Below, piece by piece: positions 19,298 through 28,102 of a DNA stretch of 64,000 nucleotides. Positions within the stretch are counted from its first letter, which is position 1, and each line of letters opens with the position of its first letter. Position numbers and translations under genes: made by a program. Location of the stretch: positions 62,001-126,000 of the forward strand of contig NZ_JAKWFK010000016.1 of assembly GCF_029522115.1 (NCBI RefSeq), in the 5' to 3' direction. The notes under the pieces are model-generated. The model had not been told where the DNA came from and searched no databases. It saw only the letters and a program-made list of their open reading frames with translations. Source of the stretch: Trinickia sp. Y13 (GTDB taxonomy: Bacteria > Pseudomonadota > Gammaproteobacteria > Burkholderiales > Burkholderiaceae).

Positions 19298-20788
19298 TCA
19301 GACGTCGGGCTCCTGCAAGCCCGCATAAGCATCGCCGAGCATCCCTTCCGTTTGGTCGCCGGGCAGCGCCTCGACCTCGCGCAACTTGGTGCTCATGACG
19401 CGCGTGCGGCGCTCGGCCGCCTCGATCGAGCGTGTGACCGTCTCGAGCTGCGATTTCGTCTTCGCCAAGACGTCGCCAAACTTGCCGAACTCGGTCTTGA
19501 CGGCGCCCAGGACCTGCCATACCTCGCTAGAGCGCTTCTCGATCGCGAGCGTACGGAAACCCATCTGCAAGCTGTTCAAGAGCGCCGTCAGCGTCGTGGG
19601 GCCGGCGATGGTCACGCGATAGTCGCGTTGCAACTGATCGGTTAGCCCCGGACGCCGCAGGATTTCCGCGTACAAGCCTTCGGTCGGCAAGAACAGCAAT
19701 GCGAAATCCGTGGTGTGCGGCGGCGCCACGTATTTTTCCGCGATGGTGCGCGCCTCGCCGCGCACACGTGCTTCCAGCGCGCGCGACGCTTCTTCGACGG
19801 CAACCGGGTCGGCCCGCTCCTGCGCATCGATGAGGCGCTCGTAGTCCTCGCGCGGAAACTTCGCATCGATCGGCAGCCAGACCGGCGTGGCCACGCCCTG
19901 CCCGCCGCCGCCTTCGAAGCGGCCCGGCAGCTTGATCGCAAATTCCACGCGCTCGCCGCTCTTTGGCACGGTCGCAACGTTCTTCGCGTATTGATCGGGC
20001 GTCAGCATCTGCTCGAGCAACGCTTCGAGTTGCACTTCGCCCCAGGTGCCGCGCGTTTTGACGTTCGTCAGGACCTTCTTTAGATCGCCGACGCCGGCCG
20101 CCAGCGTCTGCATCTCCCCCAGCCCGCGATGCACTTGCTCGAGCCGATCCGAGACGAGCTTGAAGGATTCTCCAAGTCGCTGTTCGAGCGTGGCATGCAG
20201 CTTTTCGTCCACGGTTCGCCGCATTTCATCGAGCTTCGTCGCGTTGTTCGCTTCGATATCCTTGAGCCGCGCCTCGATCGTCGCGCGCACTTCGCCGAAA
20301 CGGCGATCGTTCGCTTCCACGAGCTGGGCGAGTTGCTGCGCGAGGGTATCGCCAAAGCGCTTGAGCGCGGCGGACTGCTCGTCGCGCGATTCGTGTGCGT
20401 GCCGCTGCAAGCTCTCTCGCATGGCATCGAGTTGCGTCGCATTCGTCTCCGTCAACTGCGCAAGCCGCATGGCGAAGCCGTCGATCTGCTGGTTTTGCAC
20501 GGTGGCGACGCTCGTCAATTGCGCGGCAAGCGTTTGCTGAAACTGCGCGAAGCCACCGCCCAGTTCAGCGCGCGATAGACGCGAAGTTTCCGCGATCTCG
20601 CCGCGCAACTCACGCTCGAGCCGCTCGTATGCACGAGCCTGCGCCTGCGCGGCCGTCTCGATGCACTCACCCAATTCGCCGAGCGCGGCGTGATCGTTCG
20701 CGCGGGTCGCGCTCCTAACGGCCAGCGCCAGTGCGACGGCCAACACAACGACCGCCAACGCGAGCGCCGCAATGAGAGTTGTCGTCAT
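19298..20788 (-). CDS. rmuC: DNA recombination protein RmuC
   Basis: Member of the RmuC family, which limits DNA inversions and rearrangements and carries a restriction-endonuclease-like core. It has 496 residues. An N-terminal membrane anchor (about 1-25) is followed by a long coiled coil (about 40-240) rich in Glu, Gln and Ala, then the conserved domain (about 250-450, including TRGTWGEVQLEALLEQML and FALLFLPTEGLYAE). Its ATG overlaps the dehydrogenase stop by 4 bp, so the two are coupled. Confidence 0.95.
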   Translation of the reverse strand: MTTTLIAALALAVVVLAVALALAVRSATRANDHAALGELGECIETAAQAQARAYERLERELRGEIAETSRLSRAELGGGFAQFQQTLAAQLTSVATVQNQQIDGFAMRLAQLTETNATQLDAMRESLQRHAHESRDEQSAALKRFGDTLAQQLAQLVEANDRRFGEVRATIEARLKDIEANNATKLDEMRRTVDEKLHATLEQRLGESFKLVSDRLEQVHRGLGEMQTLAAGVGDLKKVLTNVKTRGTWGEVQLEALLEQMLTPDQYAKNVATVPKSGERVEFAIKLPGRFEGGGGQGVATPVWLPIDAKFPREDYERLIDAQERADPVAVEEASRALEARVRGEARTIAEKYVAPPHTTDFALLFLPTEGLYAEILRRPGLTDQLQRDYRVTIAGPTTLTALLNSLQMGFRTLAIEKRSSEVWQVLGAVKTEFGKFGDVLAKTKSQLETVTRSIEAAERRTRVMSTKLREVEALPGDQTEGMLGDAYAGLQEPDV

Positions 20789-21774
20789 GAACGCGTGCGT
20801 GCCAGTGCTTCAGGGTTGATCGGATTGCTTGGCCTGCCGGCGTTGGGTCCCTCGCCGAGCGCTGCAATGAGGTTGTCGGCCGCGAGGTTGGCCATCGCCC
20901 GCCTCGTGGACTCGGTCGCACTCGCGATGTGCGGCGTGAGCACGACGCTCGGCGCCGACAAAAGCCGCGGATGCACTTTCGGTTCGCCCTCGAAGACGTC
21001 GAGCCCCGCTGCCGCGATGCGCCCCTCGTGCAGCGCGTCGGCCAGCGCCGCATCGTCGACTATGCCACCGCGTGCGATATTCGTCAGCGTGGCCGTTCGC
21101 TTCATCACCGCGAGGTCCGCCGCGCCGATCGTGTGGTGGCTCTGGGCGCTGTACGGCACCACGAGCACGACGTGATCCGCCTGCCGCAACAAGTCTTCCT
21201 TGGACAGATACTGCGCGCCCAGTTCGGCCTCGATCTGCGGCGCAACGCGCGAGCGGTTGTGATAGACGACGCGCATTGCAAACCCGCGCGCGCGGCGCGC
21301 CAGCGCCTGGCCAATGCGCCCCATGCCGATGATGCCAAGCGTCGAGCCGCAGACGTCCGCGCCGAGAAAGCCGTCGTAACGCCAGGCGCCCCACTTGCCC
21401 GCGCGCAGCCAGTGCTCGCTCTCGGTCACGCGTCGGGCCGCGGCCATCATCAGCGCCCAGCCGAAATCGGCCGTCGCTTCGTTGAGCACGTCGGGCGTAT
21501 TCGTCGCGAGCACGCCCGCGGCGTTGAACGCATCCATATCGAAATTGTTGTAGCCGACTGCCATATTCGCGACGGCGCGCAACCGCGGAGCGGCGGCGAA
21601 GACCGATGCGCCGATCGGATCGCCGGCCGTGAGCGCGCCGTCCTTGTCGGCGAGCCTGCGCGCAAGTTCCTCGGGCGGAAGCGCCGGCCCGTCGTTCCAA
21701 TCGACGTCGAAGTACTGCTCGAGACGCTCGACGACATCGGGAAAAATCGGACGCGCGACGAGGATCTTCTGCAT
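20785..21774 (-). CDS. D-2-hydroxyacid dehydrogenase (GhrB/glycerate dehydrogenase type)
   Basis: A 329-residue NAD(P)H-dependent reductase of glyoxylate/hydroxypyruvate or related 2-keto acids. The Rossmann motif LGIIGMGRIGQ has its GxGxxG at residues 150-155. The catalytic Arg235 (NIARGGIVDD), Glu264 (DVFEGEP) and His282 (LTPHIASAT) are all present. It lies 16 bp after the nhaD-type gene and overlaps rmuC by 4 bp. The exact substrate preference is inferred from family likeness only. Confidence 0.9.
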   Translation of the reverse strand: MQKILVARPIFPDVVERLEQYFDVDWNDGPALPPEELARRLADKDGALTAGDPIGASVFAAAPRLRAVANMAVGYNNFDMDAFNAAGVLATNTPDVLNEATADFGWALMMAAARRVTESEHWLRAGKWGAWRYDGFLGADVCGSTLGIIGMGRIGQALARRARGFAMRVVYHNRSRVAPQIEAELGAQYLSKEDLLRQADHVVLVVPYSAQSHHTIGAADLAVMKRTATLTNIARGGIVDDAALADALHEGRIAAAGLDVFEGEPKVHPRLLSAPSVVLTPHIASATESTRRAMANLAADNLIAALGEGPNAGRPSNPINPEALARTRS

Positions 21775-21790
21775 GAAATGTCTCCTGCAA

Positions 21791-23251
21791 TCAAAAGAAC
21801 AGCCACGTCGTGAGGGCGAACACCGGGATCAACACGGCGCCGGCCCACGCGAGATAGCCGAAAAAACTGGGCATGCGCACGCCGCGCGACTCGGCGATGG
21901 CTTTCACCATGAAGTTCGGCGCATTACCGATATAGCTGTTGGCGCCCATGAAAACGGCACCGGCCGAAATGGCCGCGAGTGTGGTCGCGCCTGTGCTCAT
22001 CAGCATATGCGCGTCGCCGCCCATGAGATTGAAAAATACGAGGTACGTCGGTGCATTGTCGAGAAACGACGACAGCATACCCGTTGCCCAGAAATACATG
22101 GCGTCGATGGGCTGGCCATGTGCATCGGTGACCAGATGCAACACGGCGGCGAACGCACCGCGCTCGCCTGCACGCAGCATCATGACGACCGGGGCGATCG
22201 TGACGAAGATGGCCGCGAATAGCTTCGCCACCTCCTCGATCGGCGCCCAAGAGAACGCGTTGCCCGTGCGTGCGGTGCGCGGCGTAATCCCCATGGAGAC
22301 GAGCGCCAATACGACGAGCGCCGTATCGCGCACGAGGTTTTGCAGTTCTAGATGCGCGCCGAGCACGTCGAAGACGACGCCGGGCTTCCATAGCCCGCTC
22401 ATGAGAACGAGCGCGATCACGAGCGCGAGCAGCGCGAAGTTGCGCTTGCCCTCGATCGCGATGCCGATCGAATCGGGCGACGGATCGAGCGCCGCTGCGC
22501 GCTCCTCGTCGCCGCGCCGGTAGAAGTGGGTATCGAGCGCATAAAAGAGGACCAGTAACAGCGTGCAGACGAACAGCATCGGCAGCGCGAGATGGCGCGT
22601 CGTCCAAAAGAAGCTCACACCGTTCAGAAACCCGAGGAACAGCGGCGGATCGCCCAGCGGCGAGAGCGAGCCACCCACGTTCGCCACCAAAAAAATGAAG
22701 AACACGAATACGTGGACGACATGCTTTCGATTATCGTTCGCACGCAAGAGCGGCCGGATCAGCAACATCGCAGCGCCCGTCGTGCCCATGATGCTCGCGA
22801 GCGCCGTGCCGAGAGCAAGCAGCGCCGTATTGACGCGCGGCGAGCCATGCAGGTTGCCGCGCACGCAAATGCCGCCCGCTATCGTGTACAGCGCCGTCAG
22901 CAATACGATGAAGGGAATGTATTCGGCGACGATCGCATGCGAAAAGGCGTGCGCGGCCGCGCCGAGCCCGAATGCATAGGCGAACGGCGCGAGGAAGGCG
23001 ATCGCCCACGCGCAAGCCACCTTACCGAAATGACGATGCCAGAAGCCAGGCGCAATCAACGGAAACAGTGCGATCGACAGCAAGATGCCGGCGAACGGGA
23101 CGGTCCAATGCGCCCCGAGCGCAGCGCCATCCGGCATGACTGCGGTAGCGGCCGATGCACCGGCGGACCAAATCCCTATCGTGAAGATGAAGGCGGTGGA
23201 TGCAAAAGCACTCGCCGCCCGTCGAGCGCGGGCGGCACGTCGTTCAATCAT
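21791..23251 (-). CDS. NhaD-type sodium/proton antiporter
   Basis: A 486-residue inner-membrane carrier of the ion-transporter superfamily, best matching NhaD Na+/H+ antiporters. About 12-13 hydrophobic segments are visible. Diagnostic stretches are ASIMGTTGAAMLLIRPLLR, FLVANVGGSLSPLGDPPLFLGF and SSFLDNAPTYLVFFNLMGGD, with charged residues inside the spans. It heads a minus-strand unit with the hydroxyacid dehydrogenase and rmuC. Regulation is not apparent. Confidence 0.85.
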   Translation of the reverse strand: MIERRAARARRAASAFASTAFIFTIGIWSAGASAATAVMPDGAALGAHWTVPFAGILLSIALFPLIAPGFWHRHFGKVACAWAIAFLAPFAYAFGLGAAAHAFSHAIVAEYIPFIVLLTALYTIAGGICVRGNLHGSPRVNTALLALGTALASIMGTTGAAMLLIRPLLRANDNRKHVVHVFVFFIFLVANVGGSLSPLGDPPLFLGFLNGVSFFWTTRHLALPMLFVCTLLLVLFYALDTHFYRRGDEERAAALDPSPDSIGIAIEGKRNFALLALVIALVLMSGLWKPGVVFDVLGAHLELQNLVRDTALVVLALVSMGITPRTARTGNAFSWAPIEEVAKLFAAIFVTIAPVVMMLRAGERGAFAAVLHLVTDAHGQPIDAMYFWATGMLSSFLDNAPTYLVFFNLMGGDAHMLMSTGATTLAAISAGAVFMGANSYIGNAPNFMVKAIAESRGVRMPSFFGYLAWAGAVLIPVFALTTWLFF

Positions 23252-23307
23252 TAACTTCCTCTTTATTAGCTAGCGAAGGCGCTCGGTATTGCCGACACGA
23301 GCCGGGC

Positions 23308-23979
23308 TCAAGCGCCGCGTACGACGATCACGTGGACACGGTACGGGCCATGGGCGCCGAGCACGATGGTTTGCTCGATGTCGCCCGTGCGAGACGGCCC
23401 CGACACGAAATTGACAGCACGCGGCAACTCGCCGCGCTCGGCGCGCATCAGCGCGAACGCCTCCTCGTGGCCCGCCACGATGCGCGAGGCGGGCACGACG
23501 GCGATGTGGGTCTCGGGCAGCAACGCCATCGACGCTTGCGTTTCGGGCCCCGACAGCAGCACGAGCGAGCCCGTCTCGGCCGTGGCGCAAAAGCACCCGG
23601 TGATACCAACGAGATCGCCGCTCTCCGGCTTGCGGAATTCGACGGCGAGCCCTGCCTGCGCCCACGGCAACGCGCCGAGCGTCGCCCAAGCGACGGCGCT
23701 CGGCGCCGCGCCCAATTGAGCGAGATAGCGCGCGGCGGCCGCAGGGACGTGATCGAGCGATTCGACCTGCTCGACCGTGCTCGCCATGAGCCGCGCTTCG
23801 TCGATGAAGCGCGCCGCGATGCCGTCGAGATCGGTAGGCATGTCCGGGCGCGGCCCCGGCGGATGACGCTCGAGGTAATCGGCCACCGCCTCGCGCTCGC
23901 CGGGCTGCGGCTCGGCCGGCCGGCCGGACGCCGCGCGAATGCGCGCCAAGATATTGCGTCGCGCCGCCGATGTATCCAT
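23308..23979 (-). CDS. LutC/YkgG family protein
   Basis: A 223-residue protein of the LutC (LUD) domain family. LutC acts with LutA and LutB (Fe-S proteins) in L-lactate oxidation. Family segments are ITGCFCATAETGSLVLLSGP and VNFVSGPSRTGDIEQTIVLGAHGP. The ATG at 23979 starts MDTSAARRNILARIR, as in the family; a longer upstream frame is ignored. No lutA or lutB lies next to it in this window: nhaD and pncB flank it. It is therefore either an orphan copy or works with genes elsewhere. Confidence 0.85.
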   Translation of the reverse strand: MDTSAARRNILARIRAASGRPAEPQPGEREAVADYLERHPPGPRPDMPTDLDGIAARFIDEARLMASTVEQVESLDHVPAAAARYLAQLGAAPSAVAWATLGALPWAQAGLAVEFRKPESGDLVGITGCFCATAETGSLVLLSGPETQASMALLPETHIAVVPASRIVAGHEEAFALMRAERGELPRAVNFVSGPSRTGDIEQTIVLGAHGPYRVHVIVVRGA

Positions 23980-24066
23980 TGCGCCCCCATCAAGAATGCG
24001 AGTGAATCGCCGATTATACGGACGTTCTTTTTTGTGATACATCGGCCGCTCGGCCGAGGGAACCGT

Positions 24067-25263
24067 TCAAGCGGCGCCGTTCTCCGCAGGCGCGTCGATG
24101 TCGAAGACTTGCCGCAGATAAGCGAGATAAGCCTTGTCGTCGCACATGTTCTTGCCCGGCGAATCGGACAGCTTGGCGACGGGCTGCCCGTTGCAGCGGA
24201 CCATTTTGATGACGATCTGAAGCGGGCTATAGCCGAGATCGTTGGTGAGGTTGGTGCCGACGCCGAAAGCCAGCTTGCAGCGGCCCCGGAAGCGCTCGTA
24301 GAGCTGCAGCACTTTCGGGATATCGAGCGCGTCCGAGAACACGAGCACCTTCGTGCGCGGGTCGCAGCGGTTTTCCTCGTAGTGGCGGAGCAACTGCTCG
24401 CCCCACTCGAAGGGATCGCCCGAGTCGTGGCGCGCGCCGTCGAACAGTTTGCAGAAATACATATCGAAGTCGTTCAGAAACGCCTTCATGCCGTAGACAT
24501 CGGATAGCGCGATGCCCAAATCGCCGCGGTATTCTTTGGCCCAGACCTCGAAGCCGTACGTCTGTGAATCGCGCAAGCGAGGACCGAGCGCCTGGCACGC
24601 CTGCAGGTATTCATGCGCCATCGTGCCGAGCGGCGTCAAACCGTGCTTTTGCGCATAGAAGACGTTGCTCGTGCCCGCGAATTGCTCGCCGATGCCCGAC
24701 ATCAGCGTGAGGATCACCTCCTCGTGCCACCGTTTCGAGAAGCGCCGGCGGGTGCCGTAATCGGCGATCTTGCAATCGGCGAACTCCGGCCGCGCGCCGA
24801 GCAGTTGAATCTTCTCGCCGAGCCGCTCTCGCCCGATCGCATAATCGGGTTCGCGCTGCGTGTTGCGAAAATAGACTTCGTTGACGATCGCGAGCACCGG
24901 GATCTCGAACAGGATCGTATGCAGCCACGGCCCTTTGATCGAAATCTCGATTTCACCGTTGCCCTTGGCGGACGCTTCGATCGCGATGTACTTCTCGTTC
25001 AAGTGAAACAACGCGAGAAAATCGACGAAATCGCTCTTGATGAAGCGCATGCGCCGCAGATAGTCGAGTTCGTCATCCGTGAAGCGCAGCTCGCACAGCT
25101 GGCGCACTTCGTCGCGAATCTCCTCGACGTACGGCGCGAGGTCCACGTTCGGCGTGCGGCAGCGAAAGCGGTATTCGACGTTGGCGGCGGGAAACTGATG
25201 CAGCACGACCTGCATCATCGTGAACTTATAGAGATCGGTGTCGAGCAGCGAAGTGATGATCAT
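24067..25263 (-). CDS. pncB: nicotinate phosphoribosyltransferase
   Basis: Makes nicotinate mononucleotide from nicotinate and PRPP in NAD salvage. It has 398 residues, matching the enterobacterial PncB length. Conserved stretches are [14 protein letters not shown] at the N-terminus, [20 protein letters not shown] around the catalytic/phosphorylated histidine, and [12 protein letters not shown] with the PRPP-binding region near VFSDALD. It stands alone, 87 bp upstream of lutC on the same strand. Confidence 0.95.
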   Translation of the reverse strand: MIITSLLDTDLYKFTMMQVVLHQFPAANVEYRFRCRTPNVDLAPYVEEIRDEVRQLCELRFTDDELDYLRRMRFIKSDFVDFLALFHLNEKYIAIEASAKGNGEIEISIKGPWLHTILFEIPVLAIVNEVYFRNTQREPDYAIGRERLGEKIQLLGARPEFADCKIADYGTRRRFSKRWHEEVILTLMSGIGEQFAGTSNVFYAQKHGLTPLGTMAHEYLQACQALGPRLRDSQTYGFEVWAKEYRGDLGIALSDVYGMKAFLNDFDMYFCKLFDGARHDSGDPFEWGEQLLRHYEENRCDPRTKVLVFSDALDIPKVLQLYERFRGRCKLAFGVGTNLTNDLGYSPLQIVIKMVRCNGQPVAKLSDSPGKNMCDDKAYLAYLRQVFDIDAPAENGAA

Positions 25264-25515
25264 GATGTCGAGCGAGACGCGCGAGCGGGCGGCACGCTTG
25301 CGCCGCCTTCAAGGATGACGGATCGCCGCATGTTACCGCAACGGCCGCGCCAAGAGGCGCGCGCGGGCGCGGCGCCGCGCGGCATTCCATAAACTAATCA
25401 CCAATCGATCTAAACGACGCCAAGACCCTCGACGCATCGGGGCCAGGGCGTTCAGTTACAATACACGCTTTGCCAATTAGGCGTTTTCCGCCCGATATCC
25501 CCTGCAGGAGTTTGA

Positions 25516-25839
25516 ATGACTCACGTTGTGACCGAAAGCTGCATCAAATGCCGCTATACCGACTGCGTCGACGTCTGCCCGGTGGACTGCTTTCGCGAAG
25601 GTCCCAACTTCCTCGCGATCGACCCCGATGAATGCATCGACTGCGCCGTGTGCGTGGCCGAATGCCCGGTGAACGCCATCTACGCCGAGGAAGACGTGCC
25701 CGGCGATCAGCAGCACTTCACGGCGCTCAATGCCGAATTGGCAAAAAGCTGGCCGAGCATCACCAAAACGAAGTCGCCGCTGCCCGAAGCCGACGAATTC
25801 AAAGACATCCAAGACAAGCTCCAATACCTCGAGCGGTAA
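25516..25839 (+). CDS. fdxA: 7Fe ferredoxin FdxA
   Basis: A 107-residue seven-iron ferredoxin. The N-terminal part has the C-x6-C-x3-CP arrangement of a [3Fe-4S] site ([18 protein letters not shown]), and the next motif is [13 protein letters not shown] for the [4Fe-4S] cluster. The C-terminal 40-residue extension is typical of the Azotobacter FdI-like group. The ribosome site GCAGGAGT stands before the ATG, and a TACAAT box at 25457-25462 may be its -10 element, with no clear -35. Confidence 0.95.
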   Translation: MTHVVTESCIKCRYTDCVDVCPVDCFREGPNFLAIDPDECIDCAVCVAECPVNAIYAEEDVPGDQQHFTALNAELAKSWPSITKTKSPLPEADEFKDIQDKLQYLER

Positions 25840-25859
25840 GCTAGAGGCCCCGTCCACGC

Positions 25860-25892
25860 CAGGCGGGCCGAGCGCGATCGGCGGGCCGCCTG
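25860..25892 (+). other. G/C-rich hairpin after fdxA
   Basis: CAGGCGG (25860-25866) pairs with CCGCCTG (25886-25892), and an inner GCCGA pairs with TCGGC. It begins 20 bp after the fdxA stop. No T run follows, so it may be a transcript-end stabiliser or a factor-dependent terminator. Confidence 0.5.
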
Positions 25893-25926
25893 CGTCCCGG
25901 GGTCGTGGCGAAGATGCCGCTGGGTA

Positions 25927-25955
25927 TTGACAGGCTTGGAGCCGGTCCATAGAAT
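25927..25955 (+). promoter_or_regulatory. sigma-70 promoter for tRNA-Asn
   Basis: A perfect TTGACA (25927-25932), a 17-bp spacer and TAGAAT (25950-25955). The expected start near 25962 is about 16 bp before the first tRNA gene. This is the best promoter match seen in the window. Confidence 0.88.
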
Positions 25956-25977
25956 CTCGCTTCTCTGCTGTTGTTGT

Positions 25978-26053
25978 TCCCCGATAGCTCAGTCGGTAGA
26001 GCGCCGGACTGTTAATCCGTAGGTCCCTGGTTCGAGCCCAGGTCGGGGAGCCA
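25978..26053 (+). tRNA. tRNA-Asn (anticodon GTT), copy 1
   Basis: A 76-nt cloverleaf with the acceptor stem TCCCCGA/TCGGGGA, a D-loop AGTCGGTAGA, anticodon GTT at 26011-26013, a T-loop GGTTCGAGCCC and an encoded CCA end. It is identical to copy 2, 150 bp downstream. Confidence 0.98.
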
Positions 26054-26065
26054 AAGAATGAATGG

Positions 26066-26096
26066 AAAAGCCCGTTCGTCATAACGGGCTTTTTTA
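26066..26096 (+). terminator. terminator between the two tRNA-Asn genes
   Basis: AAAAGCCCGTT, a six-base loop and AACGGGCTTTTTT form a strong intrinsic terminator 12 bp after copy 1. Copy 2 may therefore rely on read-through or its own promoter. Confidence 0.9.
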
Positions 26097-26127
26097 CGCA
26101 GTAGCGATTTTCACCGTAGCACGTTGT

Positions 26128-26203
26128 TCCCCGATAGCTCAGTCGGTAGAGCGCCGGACTGTTAATCCGTAGGTCCCTGGTTCGAGCCCAGGTCGGGGAG
26201 CCA
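26128..26203 (+). tRNA. tRNA-Asn (anticodon GTT), copy 2
   Basis: Identical in all 76 nt to copy 1, with anticodon GTT at 26161-26163 and encoded CCA. The few bases before it (GTTGT) also match copy 1, so the pair is a recent tandem duplication or is kept alike by gene conversion. Confidence 0.98.
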
Positions 26204-26215
26204 AGAGCTTCATGC

Positions 26216-26249
26216 AAAAGGGCCCGTCGAGTCGTCGACGGGCCCTTTT
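26216..26249 (+). terminator. terminator after tRNA-Asn copy 2
   Basis: AAAAGGGCCCGTCGA, a GTCG loop and TCGACGGGCCCTTTT make a 15-bp perfect stem ending in T's, 12 bp after the tRNA. Confidence 0.92.
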
Positions 26250-26425
26250 GCTTTTGGACTTTTGCCTTTCATGGCTTCGAGCGACATGCTTCAGCGCGAG
26301 ATTCGGGGACACGTCGAATCGTCGCTTCCAGCTCCGCCGCCCGCTCGGGGCCTTGTGATACCGTGTCGCTTTAGCCCCGTCCTATCCTTTCGCGTGACCC
26401 ATCGCCGCAGGATCTTCACTTCGCC

Positions 26426-26941
26426 ATGAGCCGCTTCGCCCCTTCGCCGTTGCCGACGCCGTTGCCGACGCCGTCGCTGATCGTCGCGCTGGCCTGCGCT
26501 GCGCTGGCCAGCGCCGCCACGCCTGCTCGTGCCCAGGAAATCGGCAGCGTCAACACGAATTTCCACGTCACGGGTTCCGACCGCGTGGTAGTCGAGGCCT
26601 ATGACGATCCGGCCGTGGCCGGCGTGACCTGCTACGTCTCGCGCGCCCGCACGGGGGGAATCAAGGGCACGCTCGGCCTCGCCGAAGATCCGACCGAAGC
26701 CTCGATCGCCTGCCGGCAAGTCGGCCCGATCAAGTTCGCCGAGCCGCTGAAGCGGCAGGCCGATGTCTTCACCGAGCGCATGTCGCTGATCTTCAAAACA
26801 CTGCATGTAGTGCGCATCGTCGACCAAAAACGCAATGCGCTCGTCTATCTGACCTACAGCGACCGCGTCGTCTCGGGCAGTGCCAAGAACAGCGTCAGCG
26901 CCGTCGCGTTGCCCGAAGGCACCACGATCCCGCTGCGCTGA
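26426..26941 (+). CDS. creA: CreA family exported protein
   Basis: A 171-residue protein with a signal peptide (about 1-37, ending ATPARAQ) and a mature CreA domain of unknown function. The signature is [25 protein letters not shown] followed by [16 protein letters not shown] and [18 protein letters not shown]. Two cysteines in the mature part (CYVSRA and IACRQV) could form a disulfide. It is monocistronic or read together with the following AraC gene, 25 bp downstream. Confidence 0.9.
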   Translation: MSRFAPSPLPTPLPTPSLIVALACAALASAATPARAQEIGSVNTNFHVTGSDRVVVEAYDDPAVAGVTCYVSRARTGGIKGTLGLAEDPTEASIACRQVGPIKFAEPLKRQADVFTERMSLIFKTLHVVRIVDQKRNALVYLTYSDRVVSGSAKNSVSAVALPEGTTIPLR

Positions 26942-26966
26942 CGCGCCGGCGCACCGTTTCGCGATC

Positions 26967-27869
26967 ATGTCGATGCCGCCCCTCGATCCGCCCCGCTTCC
27001 GCGACTGCGCGCGTTATTGGCGCTCGCCGTTGCTGCCCGGCGCCGACATGCTCACGGCCGAGTACCGCGAGCACGAGTTCTCGCCCCATTGGCACGAAGC
27101 CTATGCGGTGCCCGTGATCGAAGCGGGCGCAGAGATGTACGCTTACCAAGGCGCTCGGCACGTGGCCGAAGCGGGAACCGTCCCCGTGATCAATCCGGGC
27201 GAGGTTCACACGGGCTCGCGCGCAATGGAAGTGGGCTGGCGCTACCGCGTCTTTTACGTCCCCGTCGACTTCATGCAGCAGTTGGCCGGCGAAATCGCCT
27301 CGGCGCCGCAGCCCATGCCCTGGTTCCCGGTGGATGTCATCCGCGATCCCGATCTCGCCATCCGCGTCGCTCGCGCTCACCGGCTGCTCGAAGGGCACGT
27401 CGATGGATCCCCGCGCGACGGATCGGACGAAAGCGCCGCGGACGGCGACCCGCTCGCGGCCGAGATGGCGCTCATCGACGCCTTCTCGGCGCTGATCGCG
27501 CGGCACGCGCTCAGCCATCCGGACGCATCCCGCCCGAAAGCCGATCCGCCGCGGGTCGCATTGATGAAAGCGCGCCTCGCCGCCGATTTGATCGAACCGC
27601 TGAGCCTGACCGAGCTTGCCGCGGAGGTCGGCCTCTCGGCGTTCCACGCCGCGCGCCTATTCACGCAGGCGGCGCGCATGCCGCCTCACGCGTGGCGCAA
27701 CCAATTGCGGCTGCAGCGCGCGCTGGCCCGCCTGCGCGAAGGCGCGCCAGTCGCCGATGTCGCCGCGGCCTGCGGCTTCACCGATCAAAGCCATTTCACG
27801 CGTCACTTCCGGCGCATGTTCGGCGTACCGCCGGGCCGCTGGCAGACCGGCGAGCGCGGCGCGCGCTGA
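26967..27869 (+). CDS. AraC family transcriptional regulator
   Basis: A 300-residue regulator with an N-terminal cupin ligand-binding domain (about 25-110, with HEFSPHWHEAYAVPVIEAG) and a C-terminal AraC double helix-turn-helix (about 205-298: LTELAAEVGLSAFHAARLF and VADVAAACGFTDQSHFTRHFRR). The ATG at 26967 is preferred over an upstream frame inside creA. It lies directly upstream of azlCD on the same strand and probably controls them; regulators of this type often adjoin amino-acid exporters. Confidence 0.88.
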   Translation: MSMPPLDPPRFRDCARYWRSPLLPGADMLTAEYREHEFSPHWHEAYAVPVIEAGAEMYAYQGARHVAEAGTVPVINPGEVHTGSRAMEVGWRYRVFYVPVDFMQQLAGEIASAPQPMPWFPVDVIRDPDLAIRVARAHRLLEGHVDGSPRDGSDESAADGDPLAAEMALIDAFSALIARHALSHPDASRPKADPPRVALMKARLAADLIEPLSLTELAAEVGLSAFHAARLFTQAARMPPHAWRNQLRLQRALARLREGAPVADVAAACGFTDQSHFTRHFRRMFGVPPGRWQTGERGAR

Positions 27870-28102
27870 CCGGCGCACGGCGCTTGCTGCAGAGGACGCA
27901 CGCGTCGCGGGGCCGTGCGTGGAACCACCGCCCGATGCGTGCACGGCTGCCGCTCATTCCGCCTGGCCGGGCGGCGCGGGCATCCAAGCGGCCCGAGCTT
28001 TCACGTTGCCGCTCCGCGCGATGGGCAAATAGGCGAAGCAAGAACGTACAAGCGCCGCGCATCGCGCGGCCGCTATCCTGCGACTAGCAGGAGGATTTCC
28101 CT

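Noticed and set aside
25477-26217. A minus-strand frame covering fdxA and both tRNA-Asn genes, with an apparent internal duplication.
   Set aside because: The duplication is simply the two identical tRNAs read backwards; no protein is expected.
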